Shown here piece after piece: positions 1 through 6,900 of a stretch of DNA of 7,062 nt. The notes under the pieces were generated by a model that did no database searches, was not told the origin of the DNA, and worked only from the letters and a program-made list of their open reading frames with translations. A program made the translations under genes and the position numbers. Location: positions 1 through 7,062 of the forward strand of contig VAXR01000052.1 of NCBI GenBank assembly GCA_005885165.1, written 5' to 3'. The DNA is from Actinomycetota bacterium. GTDB lineage: Bacteria; Actinomycetota; Thermoleophilia; Solirubrobacterales; Thermoleophilaceae. How positions within the stretch are numbered: position 1 is the first letter of the stretch; every line of letters starts with the position of its first letter.

Positions 1-654
1 CGCCAGACCCAGGAGGTCCGTTGGCGGGCGCACAACCCGTGGGACCTCGCCGCGAACCTGCGCGGACTCAACCTCACGATCAGAACCGGCAACGGGCAGT
101 CCGGCGGTCCCTACGGCGGCGGAGATCCAATCGAGTCCTACGTGCACCAGGCGAGCCTGGATCTCCACAACCGCCTGGTCGCGCTTCACATCAAACACGT
201 CTGGGACGACTACGGACCGGGCGGGCACGACTGGCCCTACTGGCAGCGCGACCTCCGCCAGACGCTGCCGGCGATCATGGCCACCTTCCGGCACCCGCCG
301 CGGCGACCCTCGCGTGTCTCGTTCACGGCGGTCGAGCCGAGCTACGAGGCATACGGCTGGCGCGTCTCGATCACGCGCCCGGCGCTCGAGTTCAGCACCC
401 TGCAGAACGCCGAACGCGGCGGGTTCACCCTGCTCGGCAGCGGCAAGGGCACCGTCGTCACCCCCTCCCTCTTCCGCGCCGGCTCCGTTTATCGGGTCGC
501 GATCGGCAAGCAGGTGCGCAAGCTCCGCGCCGATCGCCGGCGCCGCCTGCACATCGAGGTCCCGCTCGGCCCCGGCAACGAGTTCCAGGAATACACCACG
601 CAGGCGCAGCTCGCGGGCACGAAGGTCTCCCGGACGACGGTGCGAATCGGATGA
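1..654 (+). CDS. Antigen-85/esterase-D-like alpha/beta hydrolase, C-terminal part (5' truncated by window edge)
   Basis: The reading frame is open from base 1 to the TGA at 652-654 and gives 217 residues with no start inside the window, so the N-terminus, the nucleophile-Ser motif and any signal peptide lie upstream. The segment HNPWDLAANLRGLNL followed by a Gly-Asn-Gly (bases 34-108) matches the region of antigen-85 mycolyltransferases and related PF00756 esterases that precedes the acid/His part of the triad. GPGGHDWPYWQRDL (bases 214-255) corresponds to the family's GxHxWxYW motif, with the catalytic His at 226-228. After the hydrolase core ends near base 290, about 115 residues form a beta-rich, aromatic and glycine-rich extension that ordinary Ag85 proteins lack. 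It is probably an accessory beta-sandwich. Family members act outside the membrane on acyl esters or acyl transfer. The substrate here is unknown. The stop overlaps the next gene by ATGA, implying coupling. A PHB-depolymerase-like or carbohydrate esterase is the alternative. Confidence 0.85.
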   Translation, partial: RQTQEVRWRAHNPWDLAANLRGLNLTIRTGNGQSGGPYGGGDPIESYVHQASLDLHNRLVALHIKHVWDDYGPGGHDWPYWQRDLRQTLPAIMATFRHPPRRPSRVSFTAVEPSYEAYGWRVSITRPALEFSTLQNAERGGFTLLGSGKGTVVTPSLFRAGSVYRVAIGKQVRKLRADRRRRLHIEVPLGPGNEFQEYTTQAQLAGTKVSRTTVRIG

Positions 655-1268
655 ACCGCGTCGCGACGGCCGCCGCCGCGCCCGACCGGCGCCGCCTGCC
701 CCGCGGGGAGCGCGAGGAGCGGATGCTCGACGCCGGAGAGCGGATCTTCGGCCGGCGGGGATTCCGTTCCGCGTCGATGGAGGAGATCGCCGACGCGAGC
801 GGGATCACCAAGGCCCTCCTCTACCAGTACTTCGGCTCCAAGGAGGGGCTGTACGAGGCGTGCGTCGAGCGCGCCCGCGCGCGCCTCTTCGACCGGCTCG
901 AGTACGAGGCGGAATCCGCATCGCCGGGACGGGACCGCCTGCGCGCGGTGATCGCCGCGTACTTCGAGTTCCTCGACGAGCAGCGGAGCTCGTGGTGGCT
1001 CCTCTACGGCGACGCCTCGATGAACGCGGTCAACGACATGCGGCGCCGCAACGCCGAGGTGATCGCGTCGCTGATAGCGCGCGACGTCGAGGGGGCGGAC
1101 GGCCATCTGGATGAGGAGGCCGTCGAGCTGCTCGGGCACCTGATCGTCGGCTCCGGCGAGCAGGTCGCGCGCTGGTGGCTCGAGCGGCCAGGCATCCCCA
1201 AGGAGCAGGCGATCGAGCGGTTCCTCGCCGCTACGGAGGCCGCGATCGGGAGCGTGCTGCGTGCGTAG
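651..1268 (+). CDS. TetR/AcrR-family transcriptional regulator
   Basis: This encodes 205 residues, a normal TetR length. Residues 20-70 form the N-terminal DNA-binding domain: the helix EERMLDAGERIFGRRGF, then the helix-turn-helix SMEEIADASGITKALLYQYF (residues 42-61), ending in the typical F-x-S-K-E-x-L-Y-E-A. The remaining 130 residues are helical and Trp/Arg-rich (SSWWLLYGDAS, ARWWLERPGI), as expected for a variable ligand-binding and dimerisation domain. The ligand cannot be read from sequence. The ATG at 651 overlaps the esterase stop (ATGA), and its own Shine-Dalgarno is weak, so coupling to the upstream gene is likely. A later ATG at 723 would cut into helix 1 and is disfavoured. The frame stays open upstream of 651, but that part is only a shadow of the esterase gene. 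Its position inside the operon suggests autoregulation of the whole cluster. No operator is visible because the operon promoter lies outside the window. Confidence 0.93.
   Translation: MNRVATAAAAPDRRRLPRGEREERMLDAGERIFGRRGFRSASMEEIADASGITKALLYQYFGSKEGLYEACVERARARLFDRLEYEAESASPGRDRLRAVIAAYFEFLDEQRSSWWLLYGDASMNAVNDMRRRNAEVIASLIARDVEGADGHLDEEAVELLGHLIVGSGEQVARWWLERPGIPKEQAIERFLAATEAAIGSVLRA
1248..1252 (+). promoter_or_regulatory. Ribosome binding site for the first GH94-like gene
   Basis: GGGAG lies 8 bases before the GTG at 1261, inside the end of the TetR gene. It decides the start: translation from this GTG immediately gives an MRR + hydrophobic export signal, and the gene overlaps the TetR stop by eight bases (GTGCGTAG). 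Confidence 0.6.
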
Positions 1269-3990
1269 GGCGCCATCACTCGCCGCGCTGCTGGCCGCCT
1301 GCGCGGTCCTGGCCGCGGCTCAGTCCGCGGTTGCGTCGGCGCCGCCGCCGCTGTCGCGCGACAACTCGCCGTCGGCCGACAGGTCGACTTACGGCAGCGG
1401 CCACTTCGGCATCTGGCGAATCGACCGCTTCGGGCTTCCGTTCTACCGATACCGCATCGACGAGTCCCGCGATCCCAAGGCGAAGCAGCCGGAGCTCGCG
1501 GGCGGGACGCAGGCGCAGCACCAGGTCGGCAACGACCACCTGATGGCCGACGCCTTCAACGACGGCTACGTGCAGCTCTGGAGCCAGGACCGGCTCTCGC
1601 AGTGGGCGAACCTGTGGCAGCCCGCCAACCGGCACTTCTCAGGCGGCTACGGCTACCTCAAGGTCGGCCGCAAGGTGGTCAGCTCCCTCTACCTCGACCG
1701 CCCGCGCCGGTCGCGCTTCGAGCGCAACTTCGGCGTCGGCTACTACCGCAAGCGGCTGCACGCGCAGGGGATCGCCGTGACCGAGGACGTCTACTCGCCG
1801 TTCGGGGACGACCCGGTGCTGCTCGACGACGTGACGTTGAAGAACAGGACGCACAGGGTCAAGCGGGTCTCGTGGTTCGAGTACTGGGACGTGAACCCGT
1901 ACAACCAGTCGATCCAAAACCCCGGGACCCGCGGCGTGAACAAGCCGAGCTGGAACCGGAAGACGAGGACGCTCAGGGCGGACCAGAGCGCCGGCTCGGA
2001 CGACGCCAACCCGCTGTCGATCTTCGCGGCGGCGCTGCACGGCCGGTTCGGCGGGTTCGAGACCTCAGTGGACGCGTTCTTCGGCGGCGGCACACGCGCG
2101 CGCCCGAGCGAGGTCGCGCGCGATCGCCTGAGTGGCAAGCTCGCCGAGGCGTCCTCGTCCGGCAACCCGAGCAACGCGCTGTTCGCGTTCCGCGCGCCTC
2201 TGAAGCTCCAGCCCGGCCGGTCGATCACGCTCCGCTACATCTACGGCATGGCCCATCACGAGCGGATCGCCCGGCTCGTGTCGAAGTACCGGACCGCGCG
2301 CAACCCGCTCAGAAGGAGCGAGCGGTCGTGGTCGCGCTGGCTGCCGAAGGCGAGCTTCGGCCCCGGCCGGGCGTGGGTCGCGCGCGAGCTGCGCTGGGAC
2401 GCCTACCTCCTGCGCTCCGCGTCGATGTACGAGGAGCTCTGCGGCCACCACACGATCACGCAGGGCGGCTACTACCAGTACTACTTCGGCTACAACCTGG
2501 GCTTCCGCAGCTGGCCGCACTACATGCTGCCGATGGCCTACACGGATCCCGCGCTCGCGCGCGAGATCCTCCGCTACGCGATCGGGTTCCAGCCGGCGCC
2601 GCAGACGAGCGCCGCCCAGTTCCCCTACGGCGCCGGGCCGATGTGCGAGCGGGTCGACCTCGGCACCTCCAACGACCTCGACTTCTGGCTGCTCCTCGCC
2701 GCGGGCGAGTACGGGCTCGCCACCAGGGACACGAAGTTCTTCAACGAGCAGCTCCCGTACAAGTCGACAGGCGGCACCGCGAGCGCCTGGGACCACATCA
2801 AGGTCGCCTACCGGCACCAGGAGTCGCTGCTCGGGCCGCACGGCGGCTACCTGACGGGGCCCTTCGGGAGCACGGGCGACTGGTCGGACTTCTCGACCGA
2901 GTTCCTGCAGATGACCGAGTCGATGCTCGTGACCGCCCAGCTCGCGTACGCGTACCCGAAGCTGGCGGAGCTCGCCGACCTGCGCGGGGACCACGCGTTC
3001 GCGAAGGAGCTGCGCGCCAGCGGCGCCCGCAACGTGGCGACGCTGCGGCGCGAGTGGACCGGCAAGGGCTGGTACTCGCGCGCGTACTCCGGGCCGCGGC
3101 AGGTCGGTCAGGGAGTGATCTTCGGCGAGCCGCAGCCGTGGGCGATCCTCGCCGGCGCACCGCAGCGCAACCAGGCGAGCACGCTGGTCGGCAACATCCG
3201 GCGCTACCTCGACGGGATCGGCGCGCCGAAGCAGATCCACGGGCCGGCGGTGATCGGATCGGCGATCACCCCCGCCCGCAACGACCCGGGCATCACCGAG
3301 CGCGGACCGACGCCCGGCGACTCGCTCTTCCCGCTGCCCGACTTCTTCGGAGCGTCGAATCAGCGTTCGACCATGGACAACGCGTCCGAGTGGGTCGGCG
3401 GCGTGTGGTTCGACGTGAACGGCTGGCTGACGTGGGCGCTGTCCACGCTCGACGGACGGGTCCCGAATGCCAGGCAGCTCGCCTGGAGCGAGTACACGCG
3501 CAACACGCTCGCCAACCACGCCACCCGCTTCCCCAACCACTGGGACGGAACGATCTCGGTCGACGACGCCTGCGAGGCCTTCTACTCGGCCGCGCGCGAC
3601 TTCTGCGGCGTCTCGCTCAGCACCTCGTACGACGGCCAGATCACCGAGCAGCCGACGTGGATGGTCATGGACGCGATCCGGCTCGCCGGCGTCACCCCGA
3701 CCGGCGCCGGCTACCGGATAGCGCCGCGCTACCCGTTCAACCGCTTCTCGCTCAGGCTGCCGCAGATCGGCGTCGCCTCCGAAGCCCGCCGGCTCCGCGG
3801 GTACGTGACCCCTCAGCGCGCCGGGCCGATGCAGATGTCGGTCCAGCTTCCGCCGGGGGTGAATGCCGGGACCCTCAAGACCTGGTCCGGCAAGCACGCG
3901 GTCCCGCACAGGCTTAGCGGCCGCTTCGTCGTCTTCACGCTCACGGCCGGCGCGCGCCGCCCCGCGAACTGGGCGGCGACCTGGCGATGA
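1261..3990 (+). CDS. Exported GH94-like (GH36-type / glycosyltransferase-36 superfamily) carbohydrate-active protein, paralog 1
   Basis: This encodes 909 residues from a GTG start. The first ~25 residues are a Sec-type signal (MRR, then an Ala/Leu core) with a plausible cleavage at AVA|SA (residues 23-26), so the mature protein should act outside the membrane. Residues ~40-340 resemble the GH94 N-terminal beta-sandwich: YGSGHFG, DRFGLPFYRY, FGVGYY, and SWFEYWDVNPY at 204-214. Residues ~370-740 resemble the (alpha/alpha)6 barrel: an aromatic loop GGYYQYYFGYNLGFRSWPHY (to 421), TSNDLDFWLL, LGPHGGYLTG, TGDWSDF (Asp540, Asp543), REWTGKGWYSRAYSG and EPQPWA (Gln625-Ala628). By analogy with cellobiose phosphorylase, the second Asp of GDWSD, Asp543, is the best general-acid candidate. 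A beta-rich C-terminal domain follows. The phosphate-binding His and Thr-Gly of GH94 phosphorylases are not matched (GGVWFD at 713-718; TEQPTW at 795-800), so phosphorolysis is doubtful. The mature chain holds exactly four Cys (394, 462, 771, 782). The exact reaction and substrate are unknown. It is the tandem paralog of the next gene. Confidence 0.88.
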   Translation: MRRAPSLAALLAACAVLAAAQSAVASAPPPLSRDNSPSADRSTYGSGHFGIWRIDRFGLPFYRYRIDESRDPKAKQPELAGGTQAQHQVGNDHLMADAFNDGYVQLWSQDRLSQWANLWQPANRHFSGGYGYLKVGRKVVSSLYLDRPRRSRFERNFGVGYYRKRLHAQGIAVTEDVYSPFGDDPVLLDDVTLKNRTHRVKRVSWFEYWDVNPYNQSIQNPGTRGVNKPSWNRKTRTLRADQSAGSDDANPLSIFAAALHGRFGGFETSVDAFFGGGTRARPSEVARDRLSGKLAEASSSGNPSNALFAFRAPLKLQPGRSITLRYIYGMAHHERIARLVSKYRTARNPLRRSERSWSRWLPKASFGPGRAWVARELRWDAYLLRSASMYEELCGHHTITQGGYYQYYFGYNLGFRSWPHYMLPMAYTDPALAREILRYAIGFQPAPQTSAAQFPYGAGPMCERVDLGTSNDLDFWLLLAAGEYGLATRDTKFFNEQLPYKSTGGTASAWDHIKVAYRHQESLLGPHGGYLTGPFGSTGDWSDFSTEFLQMTESMLVTAQLAYAYPKLAELADLRGDHAFAKELRASGARNVATLRREWTGKGWYSRAYSGPRQVGQGVIFGEPQPWAILAGAPQRNQASTLVGNIRRYLDGIGAPKQIHGPAVIGSAITPARNDPGITERGPTPGDSLFPLPDFFGASNQRSTMDNASEWVGGVWFDVNGWLTWALSTLDGRVPNARQLAWSEYTRNTLANHATRFPNHWDGTISVDDACEAFYSAARDFCGVSLSTSYDGQITEQPTWMVMDAIRLAGVTPTGAGYRIAPRYPFNRFSLRLPQIGVASEARRLRGYVTPQRAGPMQMSVQLPPGVNAGTLKTWSGKHAVPHRLSGRFVVFTLTAGARRPANWAATWR

Positions 3991-6659
3991 GGCGGGCGGC
4001 GCTGGTCGCCGTCCTCGCGCTGGCGGTGGTGGGCGCCGCCGCGAGCTCGGCGCTCGGCGCGGGGCCGCGGCGGCTCTCGACCGACCACTCGCGCGTTCAG
4101 ATCCGCTCGAGCTACGGGGCAGGTGTCTTCGGGGCCTGGGGCGTCGACCGCTTCGGCCTGCCGTCGTACAGCTACCGCATCAACGAGCTCACCTCGCCGT
4201 TCGCGCCGCAATCGGAGCTCGCCGGGAACCGGGACGCCTGGCACCAGGTCGGCAACGACCACGTGATCGCCGACGCCTTCAACCACGGTTGGACGCGGCT
4301 CTGGAGCCAGGACCGCCGCTGGGAGTGGACGAACCAGTACGCGCCCTCGAGCGACCACTTCACCGGCGGCTTCGGCTACCTCCGCGTGGGCAAGCGCACG
4401 ATCAGCACGCTCTACGACGACCGCCCGCGCGGGGCGCGAACGCAGCGCGTGTTCGGAGTCGGCTATTACGCGAAGCGGCTGCGGACGAGCGGGCTCGACA
4501 TCCGCGACGTGGTTTACGCGCCGTTCGGTGACGACCCGCTGCTGCTGCACGACGTCACGCTGCGGAACAAGACGCGCAAGAGGAAGAAGGTGTCGTGGTT
4601 CGAGTACTGGGACGTGAACCCGTACCAGCAGTCGATCAAGACGAACCTCGGCTTCGGCGGCGCGGCGTACGACAGGTCGCGCCGGATGCTGTCGGTCGCC
4701 CAGCTCCCCGACAGCGAGGACCAGGATCCGCTCTCGATCTTCGCGGTCGCGCTGAAGGGGCCGGTTAACGGCTTCGAGACGAGCACCCAGAGCTTCTTCG
4801 GAGGCGGCGGCCGGGCCAGGCCCGCGGAGGTCGCCCGCGACCGGCTCTCCGGCACGCTCGCATCTGAGAACCCGGAGGGCGCGACCGGCCAGACGCTCTT
4901 CGCCTTCCGTGCGCGGTTGACGCTCCGCCCGCACCGCTCGGTGACGCTCCGTTACGGCTACGGCGCCGCCCACCCGGTGCGGATCAAGACGCTGGTGGCG
5001 AAGTACCGCAAGGCGCGAAAACCGCTGCGGGCGAGCGAGCGGGCGTGGGCCCGATGGCTGCCGCGCGCCGTCCTCGGGCCGAACCGCGCGTGGCTCTCGC
5101 GCGAGCTCCAGTGGGACGCGTACACGCTGCGCTCCGGCGCCAGCTACGAGGACTGCCAGGGCCGCCACATCATCTCCCAGGGCGGCTACTACCAGTACGA
5201 CAACGCCTTCCAGGGCGCGTTCCGCGACCCGCTCCAGCACGTCTTGCCGATCATCTACAGCGACCCCGCGCTGGCTCGCGACGTGCTGATCTACTCGGCC
5301 CAGGAGCAGCCGCCAGGGAGCGGTCAGATCCCCTACGCGATGGTCGAGAACTGCAAGCGCTTCGACCTCGGCACCTCGGACGACCTCGATCTGTGGCTGC
5401 TGTACGCGGCGAGCGAGTACGGCCTCGCGACGCGCGACTTCGGGTTCTTCGACAAGGACGTGCGCTACCAGGGGTCGGGCAGCGCCTCGCTGTGGGACCA
5501 CCTGAAGCTCGCCTACCAGCACCAGGAGGCGCAGCTTGGCCCGCACGGGGACTACCTCACGGGGACAACGGGCGACTGGTCCGACTTCGCCACCGAGTTC
5601 CTGCAGATGACCGAGTCGAACCTCGTGACCGCGCAGCTCGCTTACGTGTATCCGCGCCTCGCGCAGCTGGCGGACGTGCGCGGCGATCACGCCTTTGCCT
5701 CGCAGCTGCGCGCGAGCGGGAAGCGCGACCTCGCGACCGTCCGCCGCGAGTGGACCGGCAGGGGCTGGTACTCGCGCGGCTACTCCGGGATCCAGCAGCT
5801 CGGAAGGGGCGCGATCTTCGGGGAGCCCCAGCCGTGGGCGATGCTCGCGGCTGCGCCGAGCGCGAAGCAGGCGCGCACGCTCGTGGCCAACATCCGCCGC
5901 TTCCTGACCGGCGTGGGCGCGCCGCGGCAACTCCACGGCCCGGCCAAGACCGGCTCGTCCCAGTCGCCCTCGACGGACGATCCCGAGGTGACCGAGCGGA
6001 GCAACCCGGCGATCGGCCAGTACGTGGGAACGCGCAACGCCGTCTGGGTCGGCGGCAGCTGGTACGCGATCAACGGCGTGCTCGCGTGGGGGCTCGGGAC
6101 GCTGCAGGGCGTGGTGCCGCACGCCACCGCCTACGCGTTCGACGAGTTCAGGCGCAACACGCTCGCCGCCCACGCGCACGCCTTCCCGCGGCACTGGGAC
6201 GGGATCATCTCGGTGGACGACGTGTGCCGCTCGTTCTACTCGGCGTCGCCGCAGCAGTGCGGGACCGGGCTGAGCACGAACTACGAGGGGCAGATCATGC
6301 ACCAGCCGGCGTGGAGCCTCTACGACGCGATCAAGCTGGCCGGCGTCGACCCGACGAGCTCGGGCTACACCATCGCGCCGCACCTCCCATTCGGGCGCTT
6401 CTCGCTGCGTTTCCCGGACGTCGGCGTGGCGTACGGCGCCCGCTGCGCGCGCGGGTACCTGACTCTCGCGCGCAACGCGTCGATACGGCTCAACGTGAAG
6501 CTGCCGGCTGGAACTGGACAGGTCGTGACGTGGGTCAACGGCCACCGCGTGGGCCATTCGCTGCACGGCGGATCCGTGAGCTTCCCGCTTGCCGGCCGTG
6601 CCGGGCACGCCGCCGACTGGGCCGTCACCCGCGGCAAGGTCTCGCGTTCGGCCTGTTAG
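3987..6659 (+). CDS. Exported GH94-like (GH36-type / glycosyltransferase-36 superfamily) carbohydrate-active protein, paralog 2
   Basis: This encodes 890 residues starting at an ATG that overlaps the paralog-1 stop (ATGA). The N-terminus (MRRAALVAVLALAVVGAA) is a clear export signal ending near ALG|A (residues 22-25). The protein is collinear with the preceding gene over its full length and looks more than half identical in sampled blocks. Shared blocks include DRFGLP, QVGNDH, LWSQDR, SWFEYWDVNPY (203-213), LGTSDDLDLWLL, TGDWSDF (Asp530, Asp533), EFLQMTES, EPQPWA (Gln615-Ala618), HWDG and ISVDD. The fold is that of GH94: an N-terminal beta-sandwich, an (alpha/alpha)6 barrel and a C-terminal beta domain. 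Its sugar-loop FRDPLQH (412-418) is closer to the GH94 FRDQLQD consensus than is that of paralog 1. At the phosphate-site positions it has GGSWYAIN (689-696) and MHQPAW (771-776), so a phosphorylase is again unlikely. It has the same four Cys (390, 456, 747, 758) plus Cys in GARCARG and a terminal Cys in a short extra tail. A hydrolase or transglycosidase on an extracellular glycan is the best guess. Confidence 0.88.
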   Translation: MRRAALVAVLALAVVGAAASSALGAGPRRLSTDHSRVQIRSSYGAGVFGAWGVDRFGLPSYSYRINELTSPFAPQSELAGNRDAWHQVGNDHVIADAFNHGWTRLWSQDRRWEWTNQYAPSSDHFTGGFGYLRVGKRTISTLYDDRPRGARTQRVFGVGYYAKRLRTSGLDIRDVVYAPFGDDPLLLHDVTLRNKTRKRKKVSWFEYWDVNPYQQSIKTNLGFGGAAYDRSRRMLSVAQLPDSEDQDPLSIFAVALKGPVNGFETSTQSFFGGGGRARPAEVARDRLSGTLASENPEGATGQTLFAFRARLTLRPHRSVTLRYGYGAAHPVRIKTLVAKYRKARKPLRASERAWARWLPRAVLGPNRAWLSRELQWDAYTLRSGASYEDCQGRHIISQGGYYQYDNAFQGAFRDPLQHVLPIIYSDPALARDVLIYSAQEQPPGSGQIPYAMVENCKRFDLGTSDDLDLWLLYAASEYGLATRDFGFFDKDVRYQGSGSASLWDHLKLAYQHQEAQLGPHGDYLTGTTGDWSDFATEFLQMTESNLVTAQLAYVYPRLAQLADVRGDHAFASQLRASGKRDLATVRREWTGRGWYSRGYSGIQQLGRGAIFGEPQPWAMLAAAPSAKQARTLVANIRRFLTGVGAPRQLHGPAKTGSSQSPSTDDPEVTERSNPAIGQYVGTRNAVWVGGSWYAINGVLAWGLGTLQGVVPHATAYAFDEFRRNTLAAHAHAFPRHWDGIISVDDVCRSFYSASPQQCGTGLSTNYEGQIMHQPAWSLYDAIKLAGVDPTSSGYTIAPHLPFGRFSLRFPDVGVAYGARCARGYLTLARNASIRLNVKLPAGTGQVVTWVNGHRVGHSLHGGSVSFPLAGRAGHAADWAVTRGKVSRSAC

Positions 6660-6666
6660 CCGGCTA
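6657..6666. repeat. 10-base palindrome joining two convergent stop codons
   Basis: TAGCCGGCTA is a perfect palindrome. Its left TAG is the stop of paralog 2 and its right end read in reverse is the TAG of the small opposite-strand frame. A second 5-bp inverted repeat, GCTAG-tggc-CTAGC (6663-6676), overlaps it. No T-run follows on either strand, so a classical intrinsic terminator is not supported. It may still act as a weak structure between convergent genes. Confidence 0.4.
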
Positions 6667-6837
6667 GTGGCCTAGCACCAGCTCGAGCTTCCGAACGCCC
6701 CGCTCCATCTCCTGACGCTCCCGCGGCCCGTTCCCGCGCGGTCGCGTGTTGGTACGCGGATCGCTCGGCCGCGCCTCCACACGGTCGGGGTCACGGTGCC
6801 GGCGCTCCACCTCGAGTTGTCGTGGAATGCGTCCCAT
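6664..6837 (-). CDS. Possible small charged hypothetical protein (57 aa)
   Basis: On the reverse strand an ATG at 6837-6835 opens a 57-residue frame closed by TAG at 6664. It begins MGRIPRQLEVERRHRDPDRV, continues with a Pro/Arg/Asn segment (TNTRPRGNGPRER), and ends in an amphipathic helix-like EMERGVRKLELVLGH. It is hydrophilic and very rich in Arg and Glu, with no signal peptide, membrane segment or Cys. About three quarters of third codon positions are G or C, less than in the big genes but not random. It converges on paralog 2 with only four bases between the stops. No Shine-Dalgarno precedes the ATG; instead a 6-bp hairpin sits six bases upstream, so it would have to be leaderless or unusually initiated. 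I do not recognise the family. The terminal helix and the tight convergent fit favour a real gene, but a chance frame in GC-rich DNA remains possible. Confidence 0.45.
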   Translation of the reverse strand: MGRIPRQLEVERRHRDPDRVEARPSDPRTNTRPRGNGPRERQEMERGVRKLELVLGH

Positions 6838-6843
6838 GGTTTG

Positions 6844-6860
6844 CGCGTTTTCGGAACGCG
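6844..6860. repeat. Perfect hairpin, 6-bp stem with TTCGG loop
   Basis: CGCGTT-TTCGG-AACGCG is a perfect inverted repeat. Read on the reverse strand it would end six bases before the ATG of the small frame, where a ribosome binding site would be expected. No T-run flanks it. Confidence 0.5.
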
Positions 6861-6861
6861 A

Positions 6862-6879
6862 CCAGGCTAAACCGCCTGG
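6862..6879. repeat. Perfect hairpin, 6-bp stem with 6-base loop
   Basis: CCAGGC-taaacc-GCCTGG is a perfect inverted repeat starting one base after the preceding hairpin. The two together form a tandem hairpin pair over 36 bases. It could be an RNA structure or a protein-binding dyad. The sequence alone does not decide. Confidence 0.5.
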
Positions 6880-6900
6880 GAGGAATTCTTGCTCGGAGCC

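Noticed and set aside
21..650. In-frame upstream extension of the TetR gene
   Set aside because: It overlaps the esterase in another frame and encodes Arg/Pro-rich nonsense. The TetR domain starts after the ATG at 651.
2065..3909. A 614-residue reverse-strand frame, plus a 771-residue forward alternative frame (1602-3917)
   Set aside because: Both are shadows of paralog 1, with low-complexity Arg/Ala-rich products and no recognisable fold.
3813..6608. A 931-residue open frame on the reverse strand opposite paralog 2
   Set aside because: It is the antisense shadow of strongly GC3-biased codons. The product is an Arg/Val/Ala/Glu mix without domains or motifs, and it overlaps the ends of two well supported genes.
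1261..6659. Calling the pair cyclic beta-1,2-glucan synthases or cellobiose phosphorylases outright
   Set aside because: There is no glycosyltransferase or membrane domain, the proteins carry export signals, and the phosphate-site residues do not match, so only superfamily-level naming is supported.
5045..6667. A 540-residue forward frame overlapping paralog 2
   Set aside because: It is a frame-shifted shadow of paralog 2. The product is Arg/Ala-rich with no family motif.
6680..6689. The AGCTCGAGCT palindrome as a regulatory site
   Set aside because: A ten-base palindrome is expected by chance in GC-rich DNA. It lies within the putative small gene, with no supporting context.
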